Assembly (NCBI GenBank): GCA_002291495.1
Contig: DBAE01000252.1
Location: forward strand, 10,555-17,760
Source of the DNA: Bacteriovoracaceae bacterium UBA1018
Lineage (GTDB): Bacteria; Bdellovibrionota; UBA1018
Direction of reading: 5' to 3'
DNA: 7,206 bases
The position numbers were made by a program, and so were the translations under genes. Under the pieces are notes generated by a model. The model was given only the letters and a program-made list of their open reading frames with translations, made no database searches and had not been told where the DNA came from. Positions 1 through 5,594 of the stretch are shown in pieces (the stretch's first letter is position 1; every line of letters begins with the position of its first letter).

Positions 1-549
1 AATTTAATTTCTCCTACCGCCTATAAACCTAATGAAGTTGTTGAAGCGATGGATGGTACAGCAATCGAGGTTGTGGATACCGATGCTGAAGGCAGAATGA
101 TCCTAGCAGATACTTTGGCCTATGCCTCACGCCAAAAACCAGATCTCATGATCGATTTTGCGACATTAACGGGGGCAGCGATCCGCTCTCTCGACACCCG
201 CAGAAGCGCAGTCTTTTCTAATCGATCGGATCTTGCTGATCTTGCGGTTCGTGCCGGGGATCTGTGTGGTGAGAGGACATGGAGTTTTCCAATTGGGCAA
301 GATTATCGCGAAGAGTTGAATTCGAAGATCGCAGATATTGTTCAGTGCGCTCCGGGAAATAATGCAGACCAAATCTACGCTGCGACTTTTCTGTCTGAAT
401 TTGTCGCAAAAGATATCCCTTGGGTCCATTTGGATCTAGTAGCTGCTGAAAATAAGGGCGGGTTGGGTCTAGTGAGTACCGACACGTCTGGATTTGGTGT
501 CTTGTGGGCCGAGCAGCTGATTCGTCTCGTTTTCAATCGAAGCCCCTAA
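1..549 (+). CDS. Leucyl aminopeptidase, M17 family (C-terminal part, 5' end outside window)
   Basis: This is a cytosolic zinc/manganese aminopeptidase that removes N-terminal residues, often Leu, from peptides. The frame is open from base 1 to the TAA at 547-549, so the N-terminal domain and the first catalytic lysine region lie outside the window. The M17 signature is visible at 76-99 as DTDAEGRM. By family knowledge its second Asp (82-84) and its Glu (88-90) bind the two metals, and its Arg (94-96) is catalytic. It is followed by the typical strand and loop DFATLTGAA. The usual first Asn of NTDAEGR is Asp here, a variation that should not abolish activity. The conserved C-terminal segment with DTSGFGV is present, so the 3' end looks intact. 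The last 81 nt overlap the tail of the convergent kinase gene. Which M17 subtype it is (PepA, PepB or another) cannot be decided from this half. Confidence 0.93.
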   Translation, partial: NLISPTAYKPNEVVEAMDGTAIEVVDTDAEGRMILADTLAYASRQKPDLMIDFATLTGAAIRSLDTRRSAVFSNRSDLADLAVRAGDLCGERTWSFPIGQDYREELNSKIADIVQCAPGNNADQIYAATFLSEFVAKDIPWVHLDLVAAENKGGLGLVSTDTSGFGVLWAEQLIRLVFNRSP

Positions 550-2352
550 GCGTGCCTTAGACGGCTGACGAGGAAGCTCAATCGTAAATGTGGCTCCTTG
601 ATCGAGCTCGCTTTCAGCGAAAATTTTTCCTTCATGTGCCAACACGATTTGTTTCACAATATAAAGTCCGAGACCTAGGCCGTGGACCGCGGAGGATCGG
701 TTAGCCCTTTCAAAGCGATCAAAGATTTTATTCAGTTTGTCTTTAGTAATTCCAGGGCCATCGTCTCTGATTTTGAAAACTGCATGATCGTGGGACCGAT
801 ACACAGAGATATAAATAGGTGTGCCTGGCGCATATTTAAATGCGTTTGAAAGTAAATTGACGACGACTTGTTCAAGTCGGCCCTTATCCCAATTTCCGAT
901 AACAGACTCAGAGTCGATAATAGTCACTGAGCATCTAGATTGACTCAATTCAAGCGAGTACCGTTGGCAAACTTCACGGACAAGCGCAAGAAGGTCAAAG
1001 TCTCGATAGCAAAGGGCCAGTTGTCCCGAATCTATTTTTGAAACATCGAGAAGTTCACCCACTAATGAGGCTAGGCGGTGGACTTGTTTTTTTGAGATTT
1101 CGAGTATTTTTTGGGCTTTTTCTTGATCCAAGATTCCAAGTTGGATTAGTTCAATCTGCATTTGTAATGAAGTAAGAGGCGTCTTAAGCTCATGGGACGC
1201 TATTGATAAAAACTCGTCTCGCACAGTAACAGAGTCCACTGCCTTACGGTAGACCCGAGCTTTTTCGACTGCGATGCCAGCTCTTCTTCCTAACTCTTCG
1301 ATCATTCGACGATCGAGTTCGTCGTACTTTCTCCAGGTCTGAGACGAAACAAAACTGATTGATCCAAGTACTCTTCCATGGAAAATGATTGGAGCGATGA
1401 CTGCAGAGTAAGCACCAATACTTCTTAGCAGCTCCGCATGCTCGTCATTTTGAGTAGCGTCACGGATCATCTCATCAGTAATGTCCCGAAAGAGCTGAGA
1501 TTTTCCGCTTTTCGTGACGTACTTTGGACCCAGCTCACAATCAACAAAAGTAGGGTAACGTGTATTCATCTCGTAGGCGAGACGTGCTTTGGAGGGATCT
1601 ACGTGAGCAAAAACGAAGTGATCATTCAGAAGGTCATCGCTGAGATCGACGTAGCACCAGTCCGCAAACCTGTGGACCGCTTGACTAGCAATTGTCTGGA
1701 GTATTTCTTGAATTTCAAGGGACGAGGATAGGACTGCACCCACTCCGGAAAGAAACGTTTCAAAATCCTCGGCGCGTTTTTGAGAGTCAATATTCGTGGC
1801 GGTAGCAATCCTTTTCTTCACTTTGGAAACACCAGCCTGAGCAAAATCAACGGCTCGACAAAGGTGCCAATGATAGGTGCCTTCTCGTGATCGAATTCGA
1901 AACTGGGCCTCAAAGGGCGTACCATGTCGAGTGGTTGCGTTGACTGATGCGTGTATCGTCTGAATATCATCTGGGTAGATCACCGAACTCAGATCGCTAC
2001 TTTGGATTTGATAGGGTGTGAGATTCAATCCGGTATATTCATACCAGCGCTGGTTGAAGAAACTGATCGTGCCGTCTTCATCAAATACGAACACAATTTG
2101 TGGGATTGCATCTGCGATTTGTCGAAAATACGAGTTTCCGACCGACTTGGCCGCTTGAGACCGTGAAATAGTCTTACTGAAATATCGCCATGTGAATAAT
2201 CGCTTCAGAATTTCCACGCCTTTCGCATACCACTGATTTTGGGCAATGGGGGAAATTCTAGAAATTTCCGTAACATATTGCGATTTGCACGGTTTGGGTT
2301 CGTCGTCTGGCTTCGGCGCGAGGTCACGTAGTTGACGTCCTCTCTGAATCAT
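469..2352 (-). CDS. Soluble PAS-GAF sensor histidine kinase (kinase A)
   Basis: This is a sensor kinase of 627 aa that autophosphorylates on His and passes the phosphate to a receiver Asp. No membrane segment is visible, so it should act in the cytoplasm. From the ATG at 2352 the order is: about 70 residues of unclear N-terminus; a PAS domain (about 72-190, with the FNQRWYEYTGL and YPDD motifs); a GAF domain (about 195-367, ending in the helix that leads to the DHp); HisKA with SHELKTP and phosphoacceptor H387; and HATPase_c with N-box N499/N503, G1 DDGPGI (D530), F-box FDRFERA and G2 GLGLGL near 558. All catalytic motifs are intact. The catalytic domain ends at FTIELP; the 30-odd residues beyond it run antisense into the aminopeptidase gene. 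A longer frame exists to a TTG at 2406, but ATG 2352 is preferred because it leaves room for the ilvE start. A GTG at 2217 would still keep all domains. The PAS and GAF ligands are unknown. The receiver at 3499-3900 is one possible partner. Confidence 0.93.
   Translation of the reverse strand: MIQRGRQLRDLAPKPDDEPKPCKSQYVTEISRISPIAQNQWYAKGVEILKRLFTWRYFSKTISRSQAAKSVGNSYFRQIADAIPQIVFVFDEDGTISFFNQRWYEYTGLNLTPYQIQSSDLSSVIYPDDIQTIHASVNATTRHGTPFEAQFRIRSREGTYHWHLCRAVDFAQAGVSKVKKRIATATNIDSQKRAEDFETFLSGVGAVLSSSLEIQEILQTIASQAVHRFADWCYVDLSDDLLNDHFVFAHVDPSKARLAYEMNTRYPTFVDCELGPKYVTKSGKSQLFRDITDEMIRDATQNDEHAELLRSIGAYSAVIAPIIFHGRVLGSISFVSSQTWRKYDELDRRMIEELGRRAGIAVEKARVYRKAVDSVTVRDEFLSIASHELKTPLTSLQMQIELIQLGILDQEKAQKILEISKKQVHRLASLVGELLDVSKIDSGQLALCYRDFDLLALVREVCQRYSLELSQSRCSVTIIDSESVIGNWDKGRLEQVVVNLLSNAFKYAPGTPIYISVYRSHDHAVFKIRDDGPGITKDKLNKIFDRFERANRSSAVHGLGLGLYIVKQIVLAHEGKIFAESELDQGATFTIELPRQPSKARLGASIENETNQLLGPQDTKSRRVGTH
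2251..2269. repeat. Inverted repeat with 7-bp arms, near divergent starts
   Basis: The arms GGAAATT (2251-2257) and AATTTCC (2263-2269) are perfect inverted repeats around a 5-nt centre, CTAGA. The site lies about 115 bp upstream of the ilvE start and inside the first codons of kinase A, if that gene starts at 2352. If kinase A really starts at GTG 2217, the repeat falls in the intergenic region and would be a natural operator candidate. No known factor is assigned, and chance is a real alternative. Confidence 0.3.
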
Positions 2353-2374
2353 GCGAACTCTTTCGAACACGGGC

Positions 2375-2382
2375 AGGGAGGG
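2375..2382 (+). promoter_or_regulatory. Ribosome binding site of ilvE
   Basis: The purine run AGGGAGGG directly precedes two consecutive ATG codons (2383 and 2386). The AGGGAG core is spaced 5 nt from ATG 2386 but only 2 nt from ATG 2383, which favours 2386 as the start. It argues against the frame's upstream TTG at 2332, which has no such sequence. Confidence 0.7.
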
Positions 2383-2385
2383 ATG

Positions 2386-3471
2386 ATGCTTAATATACGG
2401 GTGCAAAAAACTTCAAATCCTAAGGCTAAGCCGGCCGCAGGCAAACTAGGTTTTGGTCAATACTTTAGCGATCATATGTTCGTCGTGGATTACCTCCCTG
2501 AGCAAGGTTGGGTCGATCCCCGCATCGTACCCTATGGACCTCTTTCTCTGGATCCAGCAGCGTCAGTTCTTCACTACGGGCAAGCCATGTTTGAAGGAAT
2601 GAAAGCCTTCTGTGGGGTGGATCAAAAGATGCGGCTTTTCCGACCCGACTTTCATTGTGGTCGCTTGGCTCGAGGGGCTCCTCGTATCTGTATGCCACCT
2701 GTGCCTCAAGAGATTATGATGCAAGGCATTGAGGCTCTGATCCGCGTGGATCAAGACTGGTCACCTCAAGCCGTAGGATCTTCTCTCTATCTTAGGCCAA
2801 CTCTGATCGGTACTGAGGCCTTCTTGGGCGTGCGGGCTTCACAGAAGTACGTATTTTTTATCATTATGTCCCCGGTGGACTCCTACTACGCAGAAGGAGT
2901 GAGTCCGGTTCGTATCCATGTAGAAGATAAGTTGATTCGCGCAGCTCCAGGCGGACTTGGCGATGTAAAAGCCGGCGCTAACTATGCTGCGAGTATCTTG
3001 GCTTCAACTGAAGCGAAAAAATCCGGTTTTGCTCAGGTCCTGTGGCTGGATGCAGTTGAGAGAAAATACATCGAAGAAGTCGGTACAATGAACGTATTCT
3101 TTGCGCTTGGCGAAAAGATTAAACCGACAATTGTAACTCCGCCTTTGGCTGGTACCATTTTAGATGGAGCAACGCGCAGTTCGACCATTCAGGTGCTTCG
3201 AGACCTGGGATATACGGTCGAAGAGAGAAAGCTCAGCATGGATGAAGTAGTTGCTCATCACCAAAAGGGAACATTGCGCGAGGCGTTTGGTACTGGGACG
3301 GCTGCCGTGATCTCGCCAGTCGGGGAGCTTCATTTTAAAGGTGAAAAAATCACGATCAACGGATTTAAGCCAGGTGACCTAGCTCAGAAACTTTATGAAG
3401 AAATCACCTCGATTCAGTATGGCAAAAAGAGTGATCGATTCGGTTGGACTAAGGAAGTAGCACTAGACTAG
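2386..3471 (+). CDS. ilvE: Branched-chain amino acid aminotransferase (fold-type IV PLP enzyme)
   Basis: This cytosolic enzyme transfers the amino group between Leu, Ile or Val and 2-oxoglutarate, giving the branched 2-oxo acids and Glu. It is the last step of branched-chain synthesis and the first of degradation. The 361-aa protein is full length for the group. It opens with the typical IRVQKTSNPKAKP strand and LGFGQYFSDHMF. The substrate-site segment LHYGQAMFEGMKAF is at 62-75. The PLP lysine is K195 in GDVKAGANYAAS, EVGTMNVFF is at 231-239, the phosphate-binding loop LDGATRSS is at 259-266, and FGTGTAA is at 301-307. The EVGTMN form places it with the Bacillus and eukaryote-type BCATs rather than the E. 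coli type, which has a GxGENIF-like sequence. The redox CXXC of the human enzymes is absent. The start is chosen from the strong RBS at 2375-2382. A receiver gene follows after 27 nt, probably on the same transcript. Confidence 0.95.
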   Translation: MLNIRVQKTSNPKAKPAAGKLGFGQYFSDHMFVVDYLPEQGWVDPRIVPYGPLSLDPAASVLHYGQAMFEGMKAFCGVDQKMRLFRPDFHCGRLARGAPRICMPPVPQEIMMQGIEALIRVDQDWSPQAVGSSLYLRPTLIGTEAFLGVRASQKYVFFIIMSPVDSYYAEGVSPVRIHVEDKLIRAAPGGLGDVKAGANYAASILASTEAKKSGFAQVLWLDAVERKYIEEVGTMNVFFALGEKIKPTIVTPPLAGTILDGATRSSTIQVLRDLGYTVEERKLSMDEVVAHHQKGTLREAFGTGTAAVISPVGELHFKGEKITINGFKPGDLAQKLYEEITSIQYGKKSDRFGWTKEVALD

Positions 3472-3498
3472 CGTGCGGTAATTCTGTAAAAAAAACGC

Positions 3499-3900
3499 AT
3501 GGTCACCGCAAAAATTGAAGCATCTGAGAATCATTGCGAAGTAGCGGTTGTAGAAGACGATCCTGATATTCGGGAGACGCTTCGTTTTATATTGGAGACT
3601 GAAGGGTATAAAGTGTCCTCTTTTGCGAATGGACAAGAGGCACTCGATGGAATACGCGCTTCCCAAGATGTCCGTCTCATTCTACTCGATTTGATGATGC
3701 CAGTGATGAGTGGCTGGGAATTTTTGAAAGCGCGCAGGATCCGTGGAGCCCCTCTTACTCAAATTCCAGTGATTGTAGTCTCAGCCGTTGCAGATGATCT
3801 CACCTCAGAAGATGCGGTTCAGGCTTGTATCAAAAAACCTCTCGATATTGATACGCTCCTTCGTTACGTCAAACAATTTTGTCAGCCTCAGGTTGTTTAG
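3499..3900 (+). CDS. Single-domain response regulator (receiver only)
   Basis: This 133-aa CheY-like protein has one receiver domain and no output domain, so it must act by binding a partner or as a phosphate shuttle or sink. Visible residues are the acidic pair E19/D20 in VVEDDPD, phosphoacceptor D64 in LLDLMMP, switch Ser S95 in VVSA, and lysine K113 in IKKP. The usual aromatic switch position, three before the Lys, appears to be Cys110. The stretch between S95 and K113 is about four residues shorter than in CheY, so helix 4 is probably short. The start ATG is the only one available, since an in-frame TAA lies at 3487-3489. No Shine-Dalgarno is seen in the A-rich leader, which suggests coupling to ilvE translation or a weak start. 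The stop overlaps that of the convergent kinase B. The cognate kinase is unknown; kinase A and kinase B are nearby candidates. Confidence 0.9.
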   Translation: MVTAKIEASENHCEVAVVEDDPDIRETLRFILETEGYKVSSFANGQEALDGIRASQDVRLILLDLMMPVMSGWEFLKARRIRGAPLTQIPVIVVSAVADDLTSEDAVQACIKKPLDIDTLLRYVKQFCQPQVV

Positions 3901-3908
3901 GCGGCTGA
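3882..3908. terminator. Possible bidirectional terminator hairpin between convergent genes
   Basis: TCAGCC (3882-3887) and GGCTGA (3903-3908) form a perfect 6-bp stem around a 15-nt loop, and the loop holds both stop codons (3897-3900). A short T-rich stretch follows in the minus direction (complement of 3871-3881), but no clear T tract follows in the plus direction. The position is what a terminator shared by two convergent operons would need, but the stem is short and the call is tentative. Confidence 0.3.
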
Positions 3909-5093
3909 AGAAGTAGATGAGACCGATTTTTCTTGGGATCGGTTTCGCGGTAATACAATTTGAAATGAACTTCCTTTTCCCAGGCTACTAGCTACTCGGA
4001 TTTGACCTTGATGGGCTTCTACAATTTTTCGAGCCATAAATAATCCGAGTCCTAATCCGCTGAAGTCACTGGCTGAAACTGCCCGTTCGAAACGCTTAAA
4101 GATACGATCGACGTCATCAGGAGCGATTCCAATACCGTGGTCTTCAACGCTGATCATGGCTTGTTTTTCATCGACCACAAGAGAGACTTGGATCGGTTTA
4201 CCTTTTCCATATCTGAGTGCATTGAGAAATATATTGCTGAAGGACTGTTCGAGTCGTCTCGTATCGCCCGAGATGGGAGCGGAAGAGATGATGTGGATCG
4301 ATATTTGGGAGCCAGAGCGATCAATTGTATCCTGATTTTTGCTAATCACTTTATGAATGACAGCTTCTAAATCGACTTGATCGTTTCGATTGAGCGTCAC
4401 CAGGCCGGAACCACTTTGAGAATAATCAATCATGTCATCAACCAGTGTCGCAAGGCGATCGAGCTGACGATTGGTGTTGATAATAAACTTATGGAGGTAG
4501 TTATCGATAAAGGCCTTTGCATTATCTTTGGAAAGAGCGCGGATAAAGTGCTGGGTTTGCAGCTTCATCGAAGTGATTGGTGTTCTTAACTCATGGCTGC
4601 AAATAGCGATAAGCTCTTCGCGCGAATCAACCGCCCGTTGAAGTTCTTCCACCAAAACCCGAAGACGATCTTTCTGCGCGAGAGATTCTTCTTCGGCTTG
4701 TTTCTTTTTTCTTCGTATCTGAACCTCTCGCAGTTCCCGTTCGATCGCAGGTACTAAGCGGAATAGATCATCCTTCATCACATAATCGTTGGCGCCTGCT
4801 TTCATGAGCTCAACTGCTTTGTCGGCAGGGACCGTACCAGACACGATGATGAAAGGGATGTCTAGCTCTCGCTCCTCAATTAAATTGAGGGCCCAAAGGG
4901 GGCTGAATTGTGGAACATTGAAGTCAGAAAGGATAATATCCCAAGATTCGTTTTTTAGGGCCGACTGAAAATCAGTTTGATTATCAATCATGCGATACAT
5001 TACGACATGACCCGACTTTTTTAAAAATCGAACAAGAAGAACTGCGTCATCTGGATTATCTTCAATGATGAGGACTTTAAGCTCAGAGGCCAT
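3897..5093 (-). CDS. Receiver-histidine kinase, REC-HisKA-HATPase (kinase B)
   Basis: This cytoplasmic kinase of 398 aa has an N-terminal receiver instead of a ligand sensor. The receiver (about 1-120) has acidic E11/D12, phosphoacceptor D57 in LSDFNVP, S85 in VSGT, and K107 in YVMKDDL. Here K is followed by D rather than the usual P, and LVPAIERELRE follows. This is a recognisable receiver subfamily often fused ahead of PAS or kinase modules. A charged coiled coil (about 119-165) leads to SHELRTP with H167, then HATPase_c with N-box N287/N291, G1 DHGIGI (D318), F-box FKRFERA and G2 GLGLGL (346-351). All motifs are intact, and a Ser-rich tail ends the protein. Phosphorylation of D57 presumably gates the kinase. 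It starts 2 nt after the stop of the upstream receiver gene, with AAGGAAG at 5104-5110 as RBS, so the two are probably translationally coupled. The core closely resembles that of kinase A. Confidence 0.95.
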   Translation of the reverse strand: MASELKVLIIEDNPDDAVLLVRFLKKSGHVVMYRMIDNQTDFQSALKNESWDIILSDFNVPQFSPLWALNLIEERELDIPFIIVSGTVPADKAVELMKAGANDYVMKDDLFRLVPAIERELREVQIRRKKKQAEEESLAQKDRLRVLVEELQRAVDSREELIAICSHELRTPITSMKLQTQHFIRALSKDNAKAFIDNYLHKFIINTNRQLDRLATLVDDMIDYSQSGSGLVTLNRNDQVDLEAVIHKVISKNQDTIDRSGSQISIHIISSAPISGDTRRLEQSFSNIFLNALRYGKGKPIQVSLVVDEKQAMISVEDHGIGIAPDDVDRIFKRFERAVSASDFSGLGLGLFMARKIVEAHQGQIRVASSLGKGSSFQIVLPRNRSQEKSVSSTSSAA

Positions 5094-5095
5094 CT

Positions 5096-5581
5096 CTATG
5101 AAGCTTCCTTATTTTGTTCCGCTGGCGTAGTTCGTTTTCTCGGTGATCGCTCGTTGAGAAGTAACCAATACATGCCTAAGTTTCTTACGGCTTCGGTAAA
5201 CTCCTTAAAATCGACCGGTTTTCTTACATAGCTGTTCGCACCCAAATTATAGCTTTCAACGACGTCTCTTTCTTCAGTCGAAGTAGTTAGGATAACTACC
5301 GGTATTGCTCGAGTGCGCTCGTCGGAACGAATCCTTCTGAGTACATCTAGCCCGCTCAGTTTAGGTAACTTTAGGTCCAATAGGATGACTTGTGGCCAGT
5401 CAAGAATGTCTCTTCCTGCGTATTGACCAGTTCCAAAAATATAGTCGATAGCCTCTGCCCCGTCTCGAGCAATAATTACTTTATTCTGAATCTGGTGCCG
5501 ATTGAGAGCTCTCAAAGTCAGTGCTTCATCGTCGGGGTTATCTTCAACCAGGAGAATTGTTTTTTCTTTATCTAGAGTCAC
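5096..5581 (-). CDS. Rcp1-like single-domain response regulator
   Basis: This 161-aa receiver-only protein is of the type first known as Rcp1, the partner of the cyanobacterial phytochrome kinase Cph1. Visible residues are the acidic pair E13/D14 in LLVEDNPDD, phosphoacceptor D69 in LLDLKLP, T99 in VVILTTS, Y118, and K121 in SYVRKP. The insertion around YIFGTGQYAGRD before strand 3 and the C-terminal helix with MYWLLLNE are typical of the family. A basic tail (ERSPRKR) follows. There is no output domain, so it should signal by protein contact or pass phosphate on. The start codon is GTG at 5581, supported by AAGGA 8 nt upstream. It sits 12 nt after kinase C and 2 nt before kinase B. The DHp sequence of kinase C (SHDLRSPLR) is of the kind that usually partners such receivers, so kinase C is the likely phosphodonor by inference. 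Confidence 0.95.
   Translation of the reverse strand: MTLDKEKTILLVEDNPDDEALTLRALNRHQIQNKVIIARDGAEAIDYIFGTGQYAGRDILDWPQVILLDLKLPKLSGLDVLRRIRSDERTRAIPVVILTTSTEERDVVESYNLGANSYVRKPVDFKEFTEAVRNLGMYWLLLNERSPRKRTTPAEQNKEAS
5104..5110 (-). promoter_or_regulatory. Ribosome binding site of kinase B
   Basis: AAGGAAG on the minus strand lies 10 nt before the ATG at 5093 and inside the last codons of the upstream receiver gene. It supports coupled translation across the 2-nt junction. Confidence 0.5.
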
Positions 5582-5589
5582 TTTATTTT

Positions 5590-5594
5590 TCCTT
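5590..5594 (-). promoter_or_regulatory. Ribosome binding site fixing a GTG start of the Rcp1-like gene
   Basis: AAGGA on the minus strand overlaps the last base of kinase C's stop codon and lies 8 nt before the GTG at 5581. This good spacing supports the non-ATG start. No in-frame ATG follows early enough to keep the first receiver strand. Confidence 0.65.

Noticed and set aside
1438..1731. 97-aa plus-strand frame inside kinase A
   Set aside because: It lies wholly antisense to the intact GAF domain and resembles no protein family.
2332..2385. Longer ilvE starting at 2332
   Set aside because: It would begin with TTG and run antisense through the kinase A start. The strong RBS and the family's usual N-terminus point to ATG 2386.
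2353..2406. Longer kinase A starting at 2406
   Set aside because: The start codon there is TTG with no ribosome binding site, and the gene would overlap the well-supported ilvE start.
3440..3498. Promoter for the receiver gene (TTGGAC plus a downstream A+T-rich hexamer)
   Set aside because: No -10 hexamer lies at acceptable spacing, and TAATTC near 3480 would put the transcript start almost on the ATG.
4137..4589. Two plus-strand frames of 77 and 70 aa inside kinase B
   Set aside because: They are antisense to the HisKA and HATPase domains and are best explained as shadow frames.
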